Below the pieces are notes generated by a model. That model did no database searches. It saw only the letters and a program-made list of their open reading frames with translations, and was not told the DNA's origin. Positions 16,665-25,227 of a stretch of DNA of 64,000 bases are shown one piece after another. Every line of letters starts with the position of its first letter. The stretch's first letter is position 1. Position numbers and translations under genes: made by a program. This DNA is from Sedimenticola hydrogenitrophicus (GTDB lineage Bacteria > Pseudomonadota > Gammaproteobacteria > Chromatiales > Chromatiaceae), in the NCBI RefSeq assembly GCF_025175675.1, contig NZ_JANIOA010000008.1, positions 62,001 to 126,000 of the forward strand, read 5' to 3'.

Positions 16665-18598
16665 GCCACTCCCTCCATCGCCGCCGCGCGAACAGGCACC
16701 GGCTGTCTGCTGCTGCCGAGATTGGCGATCCAGAACATGAACAGGACGAACAGCAGGAACAGCACGGTCACGATGGTGATCATATTGCCGGCATAACCGA
16801 TGGTCGGGATGAAGTTATCTGGCGAGTTATCCTGCATCACCGTATAGACATGCCAGTGGGTCTTGACCGAGGAGCGCACATAGCCCATCAGCCCCATCAA
16901 CCAGGTAAAGGCGATGGGCAGCGCAAACAGGGCGTACTGGGCGCGATCGGGAATCCGACCCCAGTGTGACGGCAGGGTCCTGGCGCCGCGGAACATCAGG
17001 CTGTCGATCACGATACCGGAGATGATGACCACCAGTGTGGAGGCGACCTGCGCCACCGAGGAGCCCACCTTGTAGACCGTATTGGTGAAGTAACCGAAAT
17101 AGATCCCGAGGAAGATGACATTCAGGATCGCCACCACATAGATCGCCACCAGCAGCGCATTGCCGACGGGCGCCCAGGAGACGGTCGCCACCTTATCCGA
17201 CCGCCGGTAGAGCTGGAACGAGAGGAAGGTGACGATCAGCATCAGGTTCACCGCGATGTTCTTCGCCGGCATGATGCCGAGAGGACCGAGGTAGTGATGA
17301 TGGCTGCCGCCCAGCGCGGCGATCTCCGATGCCGACAGCAGCAGCGTATGGGGCGTTACCCAGATGAGGAAACAGACCACCAGGATCAGGGCGATATACT
17401 TGATCAACCACTGATAGCGAGACGAGCCCTCGGTGCGCGACATACCGGCCCAGAGGTAGTAGTTGGCCGCCAGCAGGATGGTGCCGATCAGCACCGCCTG
17501 AACGATAAACAGCCAGGCCAGGATACCGCCCATGGCGGTGATGCCCATCTGCTGTGAGTAGGCGTAGATCTCCGCCATCAGCCAGTAGCCGGCAAACGGC
17601 AGCGGCAGGAAAGCCAGCAGGGCAATGAAATTGGAGGTATAACCCATCCAGTCATAATGCGCCCGTTTTGCCGGATCCCGGGTGCTGAGGAATTTGAAGG
17701 CCGCGTAGGCACCCACGACCGCGCCGCCAAAGGCGATATTGGCGATAAACCGGTGCAGGTTGATCGGGTTCCACAACGGCCCCTTCATCACCTCCCAGAT
17801 ATTACCGACAATCGCCCCCACTTCATTCACGCCGGAGGGCGCCATCATAAAGGTGGCCCAGGAGTTGGCCATCACCATGATGGTCATACCGGCACCATTG
17901 AGCAGCAGACCCAGGGTCAGGTGCAACCATTTCAGGTTGCCATAACGCATGGCGTTCCAGCCGTAGTAATAGGTGTAGAGGAAAAAGCTCTCCAGGAAAA
18001 AGAGCCCGGCGTAGACGATCCACTGGGCGCCGAACACCCGCATCATGTAGCCCATGAAATCGGGATAGAGCACAAACAGGGCCAGCGCCAGGGTGCCGCC
18101 AAAAATCGCGGTAATGGAGAAGCCGGTAAGGCTGATCTTCATGAACTCATGCGCCATGTCGTCATAGCGCTCGTCACCCGTGGACTGCCCCACCAGTTCG
18201 ATAATCAACACAAACAGCGGCACCGCCAGCACCAGGGCACCGAAGAAGAGATGCATCTGGGCCAGAATCCACACCACGGCGCGACTGCTGACGCCGATAT
18301 CGGGATAATCCTTGCGCGTCGGACGCGGCGCCACGTAGACCGGCGCCTCCTCGGTCGCCACCTCCGCAACCGGTTCGGTTTCCGGCGCGGGCTCGCCCTC
18401 GACCCACACCTGACCCACCGGAGCGATCCGTTGCGCGACGCTCTCGCCGCCCGTGTCCTGGGCCGCCTGCACCATTGCACTCAGCGAGAACCCAAGCAAC
18501 AGGGTCAGCAGCATGGCAACCAGCGACGGCTTCCAGCACGACCTGCCGGAAGCAAAATCATTTCTATACATCATTGAAAAAACCCCGGTTCTCTTCAC
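16661..18598 (-). CDS. CydA-like (cytochrome bd superfamily) membrane subunit without CydB partner
   Basis: A 645-aa protein with an N-terminal signal-like helix, a Glu/Pro-rich linker and about 14 membrane helices. SSRAVVWILAQMHLFFGALV matches the CydA helix carrying His19, FFLESFFLYTYYYGW matches the FFLES segment, and NLHRFIANIAFGGAVVGAYA matches the His186 helix. By eye, the position of E. coli Glu99 is not acidic, while Glu107 is kept. The long periplasmic quinol (Q) loop of CydA is absent. No CydB gene is nearby; instead two c-type cytochromes follow. This suggests electron exchange with cytochrome c rather than quinol. Start: GTG at 18598 overlaps the stop of the 48-aa gene (GTGA); ATGs at about codons 9-10 are alternatives. 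Confidence 0.8.
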   Translation of the reverse strand: MKRTGVFSMMYRNDFASGRSCWKPSLVAMLLTLLLGFSLSAMVQAAQDTGGESVAQRIAPVGQVWVEGEPAPETEPVAEVATEEAPVYVAPRPTRKDYPDIGVSSRAVVWILAQMHLFFGALVLAVPLFVLIIELVGQSTGDERYDDMAHEFMKISLTGFSITAIFGGTLALALFVLYPDFMGYMMRVFGAQWIVYAGLFFLESFFLYTYYYGWNAMRYGNLKWLHLTLGLLLNGAGMTIMVMANSWATFMMAPSGVNEVGAIVGNIWEVMKGPLWNPINLHRFIANIAFGGAVVGAYAAFKFLSTRDPAKRAHYDWMGYTSNFIALLAFLPLPFAGYWLMAEIYAYSQQMGITAMGGILAWLFIVQAVLIGTILLAANYYLWAGMSRTEGSSRYQWLIKYIALILVVCFLIWVTPHTLLLSASEIAALGGSHHHYLGPLGIMPAKNIAVNLMLIVTFLSFQLYRRSDKVATVSWAPVGNALLVAIYVVAILNVIFLGIYFGYFTNTVYKVGSSVAQVASTLVVIISGIVIDSLMFRGARTLPSHWGRIPDRAQYALFALPIAFTWLMGLMGYVRSSVKTHWHVYTVMQDNSPDNFIPTIGYAGNMITIVTVLFLLFVLFMFWIANLGSSRQPVPVRAAAMEGVA

Positions 18599-18741
18599 TG
18601 CGCTGGACTCAAGTCCATATTCAGCGGCAGCCCCTGAATACTCATCACAAAATGGTCAAGTCCATAGAACGCGGCCAGGACCACCACAAAAGCCATGACA
18701 GTCGCCGCAACGACCATCCCTCTCTGCATATTTTTATCCAC
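18595..18741 (-). CDS. 48-aa single-helix membrane protein, probable small subunit
   Basis: A short gene starting at GTG 18741 with a strong ribosome binding site, AAGGAGG, 5 bases upstream. The protein has one membrane helix (MVVAATVMAFVVVLAAFYGL) and the short tail LPLNMDLSPAQ. Its TGA overlaps the GTG start of the CydA-like gene, so the two are translationally coupled. Small single-helix subunits (CydX, CcoQ) accompany many terminal oxidases, and that is the likely role. No family is recognised. Confidence 0.75.
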   Translation of the reverse strand: MDKNMQRGMVVAATVMAFVVVLAAFYGLDHFVMSIQGLPLNMDLSPAQ

Positions 18742-18760
18742 GCAACCTCCTTAACTGTGC

Positions 18761-18916
18761 CTAACCGTGCTGAACAACCACACCGCCGGAGTAGATCAGC
18801 AGCCAGTAGAAGAAAACCAACAAGGCCAGCAGCGTGGCGAGAAACAGTTTTGGCCCCCAGGCTTTTTTTCCTGGATCCCGGACGGTTTCACTATGCTCAT
18901 CAGGTGCACGATTCAT
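18761..18916 (-). CDS. 51-aa single-helix membrane protein, first gene of the cytochrome cluster
   Basis: Starts at ATG 18916 (MNRAPDEHSETVRDPGKKAW) and ends at TAG 18761. It has a hydrophilic N-terminus followed by one helix (LFLATLLALLVFFYWLLIYS). The next gene starts 19 bp further on. GGGG lies about 8 bases before the start as a modest ribosome binding site. It is the first gene of the minus-strand operon. It may be a second small subunit or an assembly factor; no family is recognised. Confidence 0.65.
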   Translation of the reverse strand: MNRAPDEHSETVRDPGKKAWGPKLFLATLLALLVFFYWLLIYSGGVVVQHG

Positions 18917-19235
18917 TTTTTCCCCAGCCACACCACAAAGGTGTTTTCGAATATCTGTTTATGTGAAGCTCCCAAGGCCAGAGCAAAATGCAGGCCAACA
19001 AAACAGACGCCAGACAACCAAACCGAAGAAAACAGCTGATCCCACGGCTAACCCTTGATAACACTGCAACTAGCGCGCAACCGGAAAGAGCGCCCGGCAG
19101 ACGGGTATAACACCGGATCAACCGGTTTCAGGCGCAGGAGTACAGAACGAACTATTCACACGGCACTTTTCAATGGCATTTTTTATTCAACCGCACGCGG
19201 GGATGGTGACTATTGTGTTTTGGATAGCGGAACAG

Positions 19236-19252
19236 GTGAACACTTTGTTCAC
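19236..19252. promoter_or_regulatory. Palindrome GTGAACA-CTT-TGTTCAC, candidate activator site
   Basis: Two exact 7-bp arms with a 3-bp centre. It lies about 107 bp upstream of the plus-strand -24 element, a normal distance for an NtrC-type activator site. The activator encoded at the end of the plus-strand operon is the obvious candidate to bind it. Confidence 0.55.
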
Positions 19253-19277
19253 GCCATGCCGGATTTCCGGCCGCGAT

Positions 19278-19294
19278 TGAACAATTCGTGCCAC
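19278..19294 (-). promoter_or_regulatory. Weak sigma-54-like promoter, minus strand
   Basis: Minus-strand GTGGCACGAATTGTTCA has a perfect -24 element TGGCACG, but the -12 element has TC where GC is expected. If used, transcription would start near 19266, about 350 bases before the 51-aa gene. The poor -12 element makes this uncertain. Confidence 0.3.
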
Positions 19295-19356
19295 CCGAAA
19301 AGGATTGAAAATACCCACCACAGGCCGCGACCGCGGAATCAATCAACATTTTTCAA

Positions 19357-19373
19357 CTGGTACGATTAGTGCA
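19357..19373 (+). promoter_or_regulatory. Sigma-54 promoter of the HEAT/radical SAM operon
   Basis: CTGGTACGATTAGTGCA matches the consensus YTGGCACGrNNNTTGCW with two mismatches and correct GG-N10-GC spacing (GG 19359-19360, GC 19371-19372). Transcription would start near 19384, about 30 bases before the ATG at 19415. The operon encodes its own sigma-54 activator at 32170. Confidence 0.65.
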
Positions 19374-19414
19374 TTCTCACTGGGCAACTCAAACACCAGG
19401 ACATTTGCATTCCC

Positions 19415-21955
19415 ATGCCTTCATGCAACCAAACTGTCGAAGCACTGTGTGAACTCATTCAAACGGGCGATGAAGCAGACCGCTGCCATGCCATACGCGC
19501 ACTGGGCGCACTGAAGGCGGAGAGCGCCGTCACGCAGCTCATCCCCTATCTGCGGAACGAGGATATCGATGTCTGTGTCGATGCGGCGGACGCCCTGGGC
19601 AAGATCGGCTCAGCGGTCGCGGTTCCCGACTTGGTTGAAGCCCTGAACAACGAGACGGACGGCGAAATCTGTGCGTCGATAGCGGAGGCGGTCGGCCATA
19701 TCGGTGGAGAAGCTGCCATCCAGGCGTTACATCGAGTCATGAACCAGCGCCCGGAGGGGATGGAGTGGGAGAGTGACTGGGATCCCTGGTGGAATGTGCA
19801 ACTGGAAGCGGTAAAGGCACTGGGCAGATTGCGGGCGGAGTCCGTCGTCGATGACCTGGAAAGAATTCTTGACGACGAGAACGAGCAGGATATCGAGAAT
19901 GAAATCCTGCGCGCCCTGGCACAGATCCCAAATCGCGGGGTCGAAACGCTGATCGCCCGCCTGCAGAACAGCGAACGCCGCCCACAATCCCGTTATCGCG
20001 CCGCCCGGGCACTGCGATATGCCGAGCCCGATCAGGCGGTCAAGGCGTTGGGCCGGGCGCTGCAGGACAGTGAACCTGAGGTAAGGGCCGAGGCGGCCGA
20101 ATCCCTGGCGGCGCTCCATGCTACCCACTACCTGCGGGCACTGCTGCTGATGCTGCGTGACCCCGAGGAACGGGTCCGGGATGCCGCGATCAGGTCAGTC
20201 TTGCAATTGAGTGGAACGGGCTCCGCCGTCGACGGGCTCCAGGAGGCCCTGCTTCCCCTGCTGCGTGATCCCAGCAGTCAGGTGCGGCGCACCCTGATGA
20301 ACGCATTGATTCCAGTGGCCGGTGTCAATCCGTTGTCCGCACGGAACCTGGAGGCAGTCAGCGACAGCCTGATGGATGGCAGCGTGGAGACGGCCTCCGC
20401 GGCCGCTTCACTGCTGGGACACAATGGCGACACGGCGGCCGAGCCGACACTGCTGGTCATATTGCAGAATCGCGCGGGCCATCCGATGGTACGCCGCGAG
20501 GCGGCCCTGGCACTCGGCCGCATGGGATGCCTGACCGGGGAGACCGTTGAAATCCTCACCCAGTGCATCGGCGACCGGCAGCAACCCGTTCGGCTGGCGG
20601 CGCTCGCCGCCCTGATGGAGCTGGATAAAAACAGCGTATTATCCTCTGCTGAAGCGGAAGCGCATCCCCGTCCCCTGGAAATCATCATCTCCGCCGTCAG
20701 GGGCGAGATCACGCTCGCTCCGGATCGCCAGGAGATCCTTGAGAAACTGCAACAGACAGCCACCGCGGATGCCGACAGCCCCGCCATTGAGAATCCACAC
20801 AACGACGACGAGGCGGTGGACGCCGATCCACTGCGAGTGCCCGCGGATTACAATCCGGATGCCTATGCAACCGAAATTTCGACAGAAGACTCGGCAGCTC
20901 TGGAGGTGACGCAGGAGGTAACACCGGAGCCGCTCCCTGAAGTGCTGGCCGATTATATTCAGCCGCCCCCACCGACAGTCGATCTGCAGCTGCCGGAAAA
21001 GGCTGGCCGTATTGTCCAGGCCGGGGAAGTGAGGCAGGCGATCTCCACCCTGGATGCCATTGCCATGGACAATGTGGAGGTCACCCTGGGGATATCCGAG
21101 CCCGCGACGGAAACTGAAGCGGATGAAGAGACGCAGGAATTTCTGGCGGTGGTGGATGAAAACATCAATACCATGAAACGCCTTCGCTCACAGCGGAACA
21201 TTACACCGGAGCAGGATGTACGTCGCCTGGGGGCACGCATTCTCGCGGACAGCCATAGCAGCGATGCGGTCTCCGCACTTGTACAGGCTTTGAGTGACGA
21301 CGATAGTCTGCTGCGACGCGAAGCGGCCGATGCCATCGGCCTGATCGGCAGACGCAATCCCGCCACGCCGGGATTGATGGATGCGGTGGGCATCTTGATC
21401 ACCCAATTAACCGTCGGTGATATGGAACAAAGGGTCACCTGTGCCCGTGCCCTGGGAAACCTGGGCAACCGCGTCGCGCTCGCTCCGTTGATCGAAACCT
21501 TGCATGATGAAAATGCCAATGTACAGGTTCAGGCGATCGGCGCCTTGGCACAACTGGCTGTGCATGGAGCCGACCCGGACGAGGCGGATCATATGGTCAT
21601 CCGCAACATTCCACCCCTCGCCGTGGCCAGGAAGTTATTGGAAAAACTGGACAGTCCGGAAATGGCGGTTCGTGTGGCGGCATCACGCGCGCTGGGACCG
21701 CTTGTCGACAAAGCGTCTGACAAGACCTTTTCTAAAACAGCGGCGGCCAAAATAATCGACAGCGTGGCCAACTGGTCCGGCGAGGAGGCGCGGCCCATCG
21801 GCCAGGCGCTGCAGCTATTCGACTTTGATTTTTGTGCCGACCGGCTCCTGTGCCAGCTGAAATGTGCCGACAGCAGCCTCAAGCGCAGCGTCTACATCGA
21901 AATACTGGAAACATTATTGAATACAAACCCTCAGCAGCCCCAGCAGGCTGCCTGA
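19415..21955 (+). CDS. Large HEAT-repeat protein
   Basis: An 846-aa soluble protein with no signal peptide or membrane helix. It is built of HEAT/PBS-lyase-type repeats of about 31 residues, for example AVTQLIPYLRNEDIDVCVDA and AVPDLVEALNNETDGEICAS. Repeats cover about residues 5-440 and 600-840, with an acidic, less ordered linker between. HEAT arrays act as protein scaffolds; PBS-lyase relatives attach or remove bilins, so a tetrapyrrole-related scaffold role is conceivable given the downstream genes. It is the first gene after the sigma-54 promoter. The ribosome binding site is weak. Confidence 0.85.
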   Translation: MPSCNQTVEALCELIQTGDEADRCHAIRALGALKAESAVTQLIPYLRNEDIDVCVDAADALGKIGSAVAVPDLVEALNNETDGEICASIAEAVGHIGGEAAIQALHRVMNQRPEGMEWESDWDPWWNVQLEAVKALGRLRAESVVDDLERILDDENEQDIENEILRALAQIPNRGVETLIARLQNSERRPQSRYRAARALRYAEPDQAVKALGRALQDSEPEVRAEAAESLAALHATHYLRALLLMLRDPEERVRDAAIRSVLQLSGTGSAVDGLQEALLPLLRDPSSQVRRTLMNALIPVAGVNPLSARNLEAVSDSLMDGSVETASAAASLLGHNGDTAAEPTLLVILQNRAGHPMVRREAALALGRMGCLTGETVEILTQCIGDRQQPVRLAALAALMELDKNSVLSSAEAEAHPRPLEIIISAVRGEITLAPDRQEILEKLQQTATADADSPAIENPHNDDEAVDADPLRVPADYNPDAYATEISTEDSAALEVTQEVTPEPLPEVLADYIQPPPPTVDLQLPEKAGRIVQAGEVRQAISTLDAIAMDNVEVTLGISEPATETEADEETQEFLAVVDENINTMKRLRSQRNITPEQDVRRLGARILADSHSSDAVSALVQALSDDDSLLRREAADAIGLIGRRNPATPGLMDAVGILITQLTVGDMEQRVTCARALGNLGNRVALAPLIETLHDENANVQVQAIGALAQLAVHGADPDEADHMVIRNIPPLAVARKLLEKLDSPEMAVRVAASRALGPLVDKASDKTFSKTAAAKIIDSVANWSGEEARPIGQALQLFDFDFCADRLLCQLKCADSSLKRSVYIEILETLLNTNPQQPQQAA

Positions 21956-21987
21956 CGCTAACGGTCATTACGATCAGGAGAATCCGT

Positions 21988-22731
21988 ATGAAGAAGTTAT
22001 TACTTTCCCTCAGTGTCGCCACCCTCTGCACACTCCCGCTGGCGGCCCAGTCCGCGGCCTACAAGGAGGCTGCGGTCAGCGGCGGCGGCAGCATCACCGG
22101 CAAGGTCAAGTTTGCCGGCAAGGATGAGTCGGCCAAGAGCTACACCATATCCAAGGATAACGATGTCTGCGGCAACGGCAGCCGCGAAATCGATTTCGTG
22201 CGGGTAAAGGATGGCCATCTGTTGGACAGCGTGGTCTACCTGGATAAAGTGAAAGAGGGTAAGGCCTTCCCGGCGGAGGTTGCCGACGCCACGGTCACCC
22301 AGAAGGGGTGTGAATTCAGCCCGTTTCTTCAGGTGATGCGTAACGAAAATAATCTGGCGGCGGTGAATAAGGACCCGGTACTGCACAACATCCATACCTA
22401 TGAGTTGCTCACCGGCTCCTACACCGGCCCGAAAAAGACCCAGAGCAATGTCAGCCAGCCCGAACCCAACACCGTAACCAAGCAGGTGGACCTGAAAAAG
22501 GGACCGGCGATGAAGATCGAGTGCGATGCGCATGATTTCATGCACGGCTTTGTGTTTGTCGCCCAGAACCCCTACTTCGCCGTGGTCCAGGAGGATGGCT
22601 CGTTCACCATCGACAACGTACCGCCCGGTAAATACACCATCAAGGCGTGGCACGGCCTGCTGAAAAACCAGAAAGGCTCCGTCGAAGTGGCGGCCAATGG
22701 CACCGCGACCGTTGACTTCACGTTCAAATAA
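21988..22731 (+). CDS. Periplasmic cupredoxin-like protein
   Basis: A 247-aa protein with a signal peptide (KKLLLSLSVATLCTLPLAAQ, residues 2-21). The fold seems to be a plastocyanin-like beta domain: a GKVKFAG start, DNDVCGNG, NKDPVLHNIHTY, KIECDAHDFMHGFVFVAQNP, and a carboxypeptidase-regulatory-like end DGSFTIDNVPPGKYTIKAWH. The His and Cys in LHNIHTY and CDAHDFMHG could bind copper. Related proteins are often annotated as methylamine-utilisation-like or carboxypeptidase-regulatory-like. The ATG at 21988 has CAGGAG 7 bases upstream. A metal site is inferred, not proven. Confidence 0.7.
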   Translation: MKKLLLSLSVATLCTLPLAAQSAAYKEAAVSGGGSITGKVKFAGKDESAKSYTISKDNDVCGNGSREIDFVRVKDGHLLDSVVYLDKVKEGKAFPAEVADATVTQKGCEFSPFLQVMRNENNLAAVNKDPVLHNIHTYELLTGSYTGPKKTQSNVSQPEPNTVTKQVDLKKGPAMKIECDAHDFMHGFVFVAQNPYFAVVQEDGSFTIDNVPPGKYTIKAWHGLLKNQKGSVEVAANGTATVDFTFK

Positions 22732-22851
22732 ATGAGTGCAGCGCGGAAACAGAAATGGCAGCCCACCCCGCTGGATTATCTGGCCATGGTGGGGGGCGCC
22801 ATCAACGCCCTGGTGATTGCCGTCATCCTCGGTTACTGGCTTCTGCAATAA
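22732..22851 (+). CDS. 39-aa single-helix membrane peptide
   Basis: The ATG follows the previous stop directly (TAAATG). The product begins MSAARKQKWQPTPLDYLAMV and ends in one membrane helix (GGAINALVIAVILGYWLLQ). The basic N-terminus suggests it faces the cytoplasm. Tight coupling to the cupredoxin-like gene and a coding-like composition support it as real. No family is recognised; it may be a small anchor or subunit for the neighbouring proteins. Confidence 0.6.
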   Translation: MSAARKQKWQPTPLDYLAMVGGAINALVIAVILGYWLLQ

Positions 22852-22867
22852 CCACAGTTTGTAGTTT

Positions 22868-22900
22868 GGTATGCATTCCCACGCGGAGCTTGGGAACGAG
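22868..22900 (+). repeat. Dispersed repeat, GGTATGCATTCCCACGCGGA type
   Basis: The same string occurs inverted at 58328-58360 next to soeB, and partly at 58024-58046. It sits just upstream of the UspA/PCP_red gene. Confidence 0.7.
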
Positions 22901-22960
22901 AAAGTCCGCGGGACCTGCAAGTACATGAATCCGCCTTACCTGAATCCCGGAGCGATCCCG

Positions 22961-25207
22961 ATGAACGCACAGCCACAGCCACGTGATGACGCCACCCAAC
23001 CGCTGACGGCTTACAAAGCCATTCTGCTGGCCGTGGACTCATCGGATCACAGTAATCGCGCCACCCGGGAGGCGGTGGATCTGGCCTGCCGGTTCGGCAG
23101 CCGGCTGACTTCCGCACACGTCTACGCCGCCAAACTGCATGACCTGCGCTTTCGGCAGATGGAGGGTGGTCTCCCGGACCAGTTCCGGGAAGAGCAGGAG
23201 CTGGAACGGCAGCGCGACGTGCACGACTCGCTGATCACCAAGGGACTCTCCATCATCACCGACTCCTACCTGGATCAGGTGGACCGACAGGCGGCAGCTT
23301 CACAACTGACCATTCAACGGCGCTCGCTGGAAGGGAAAAACTACCGCGAGTTGTCCCGGGAGACCAACAGCGGCCGTTACGACCTGCTGGTGATGGGCGC
23401 CCTTGGTCTGGGTGCGGTCAAGGGCAGTCGCCTGGGCACGGTCTGCCAGCGGGTGACGCGGCGCAGCCAGATTGACACATTGATTGTCAAGCAACCGGAA
23501 CGCGCCCTCGGCGACGGTCCCATTGTGGTGGGCATCGACGGCTCGCCCAAATCCTATGGCGGCCTGTTGACCGCGCTTTCGCTTGCCGGCACCTGGCATG
23601 TTCCGGTCAAGGTGATTTCCGCTTTTGACCCCTATTATCACTACGTCGCCTTTAACCGCATTGCCGGAGTGCTCTCGGAAGAGGCGGGAAAAGTATTCCG
23701 CTTTCAGGAGCAGGAGAAGCTGCACGAGGAGATCATCGACTCCGGCCTGGCCAAAATCTATCAAGGTCATCTGGCCGTGGCCCAGGGTATCGCCAAGGAT
23801 TACGGCATGGAGATTGAGACCGTGCTGCTGGATGGCAAACCCCACGAGGTGATGCTGCGCTATCTGCAGGAGACCAACCCCTCGCTGCTGATTCTCGGCA
23901 CCACCGGCATTCATGCCGACGACGAACTGGACATCGGCGGCAATACCGAATATCTGCTCAATGACGCCCCCTGCGCGGTACTGCTCAGCCAGCAGACCTA
24001 CACACCCCGGCTCGACCGGCTGGCCGAGGTCACCACCTCCTGGACCCATGAGGCCGAACAGCGCATGGAGCGGGTCCCCTCCTTTGTCCGGCCCATGGCG
24101 AGGATGGCCATTCTGCGTTATGCCCAGGAGCAGGGGCATACCGTCATTACCGAAAGCATTGTCGAAGAGGCCACCGCGCAACTGATGCCCAACCACGCCG
24201 AGCAGGCGATGGAGGAGATTGTCGAGGCCTATGACAGCGGCAAACTCAAGCAAAATCCGACCGCGGAACAGGCCATGCGCTGGAGCGACGAGGCCACCCG
24301 CCTGTTGCTCACGGTCAAGGATCTCAGTCTGCGCGGCAATCTCAGTATGCGGGCGGAGAAGCGCGCCCGCGGCGAGGGCACGCGCCAGGTCGAGGCCGCC
24401 CATATCCGCCACTTTGTTGAGAATCAACCCGTTTCCGGAGCGGCACACGACCCAATCCAGCCCCCCTTGGATGAAGCCGTTGTCGCCCCGGATCATTCAC
24501 CCGCCGGCGACCTGACCTGGCAAACCGCCGCCCTGGCACGCCTGATGCGCGTGCCCGAGGGTTTCATGCGCGACAGCTCGAAGCAGCGTATCGAGGCGTA
24601 TGCCCGCCAGCAAGGTGCGGATGGGATCACCCTGGCCGTGGCTGAGGCGGGACTGGCCGAGGCGCGTTCCGCGATGATGGAGATGAACGTGGCTGATGAG
24701 AGACCACATGGGGAGAAACCACAGGGGGATAAGCCAAGCACCTGCCCCTTCGCCGGCGCCGGCGCCAATACCCAGCCTGGCCAGGCCGCTGCTCCGGCGG
24801 AGACCGCCAAACCGAACGTCCTGGAGTGGACCGCGGAGGCACGCGCCATGCTCGGCGGCGTACCGGTGGGATTCTGCCGGGACATGTCGGTCAACGCCGC
24901 CGAATCCATCGCCCGGCATAACGGGGTGCGGGTCATCGATGCCGCCTTCATCTCCCAGGTGCTGGAGACGATCAAGAACGGCTCGGAATCGGCCGGTACC
25001 AGCATGGCCTGGAGCGCGGAGGCCGAACAGCGCCTCAGCCGGGTGCCGGATTTCGTACGCGGCATGCTGGTACGCGAAATCGAGGATTGGGCCGGGCGCC
25101 AAGGCAAGACCACCATCGATCGGGAGGCAGTGGATGTGGTCAGGGCACAGTGGCAGGAGCGCGGCGCCTTCCATCTCGACCCGGCCGACCCGCGCAACAG
25201 TGGGTGA
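22961..25207 (+). CDS. Two UspA domains fused to five PCP_red-like repeats
   Basis: A 748-aa soluble protein. Residues 17-178 and 186-343 are two universal-stress-protein domains; GALGLGAVKGSRLGTV and LGTTGIHADDELDIGGNTEY are near their ATP-loop positions. From residue 358 on there are five repeats of about 45-50 residues with the pattern W-x-EA-x-x-R-L-x-R-VP-x-FVR (for example WTHEAEQRMERVPSFVRPM and WSAEAEQRLSRVPDFVRGML). This is the PCP_red pattern known from the C-terminus of the light-independent protochlorophyllide reductase B subunit. The fusion and the repeat number are unusual. The ATG at 22961 has GGAG 8 bases upstream; an in-frame ATG at 22925 is an alternative. A tetrapyrrole- or Fe-S-binding role is inferred. 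Confidence 0.8.
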   Translation: MNAQPQPRDDATQPLTAYKAILLAVDSSDHSNRATREAVDLACRFGSRLTSAHVYAAKLHDLRFRQMEGGLPDQFREEQELERQRDVHDSLITKGLSIITDSYLDQVDRQAAASQLTIQRRSLEGKNYRELSRETNSGRYDLLVMGALGLGAVKGSRLGTVCQRVTRRSQIDTLIVKQPERALGDGPIVVGIDGSPKSYGGLLTALSLAGTWHVPVKVISAFDPYYHYVAFNRIAGVLSEEAGKVFRFQEQEKLHEEIIDSGLAKIYQGHLAVAQGIAKDYGMEIETVLLDGKPHEVMLRYLQETNPSLLILGTTGIHADDELDIGGNTEYLLNDAPCAVLLSQQTYTPRLDRLAEVTTSWTHEAEQRMERVPSFVRPMARMAILRYAQEQGHTVITESIVEEATAQLMPNHAEQAMEEIVEAYDSGKLKQNPTAEQAMRWSDEATRLLLTVKDLSLRGNLSMRAEKRARGEGTRQVEAAHIRHFVENQPVSGAAHDPIQPPLDEAVVAPDHSPAGDLTWQTAALARLMRVPEGFMRDSSKQRIEAYARQQGADGITLAVAEAGLAEARSAMMEMNVADERPHGEKPQGDKPSTCPFAGAGANTQPGQAAAPAETAKPNVLEWTAEARAMLGGVPVGFCRDMSVNAAESIARHNGVRVIDAAFISQVLETIKNGSESAGTSMAWSAEAEQRLSRVPDFVRGMLVREIEDWAGRQGKTTIDREAVDVVRAQWQERGAFHLDPADPRNSG

Positions 25208-25227
25208 TTATCTTGTATAACCGCATC

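Larger units (their letters stand above)
18917..19414. promoter_or_regulatory. Divergent control region between cytochrome cluster and HEAT/radical SAM operon
   Basis: About 500 bp without genes. It holds a sigma-54-like promoter for the plus strand (19357-19373), a weaker sigma-54-like promoter for the minus strand (19278-19294), and a palindrome between them (19236-19252). These are listed separately. Confidence 0.6.
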
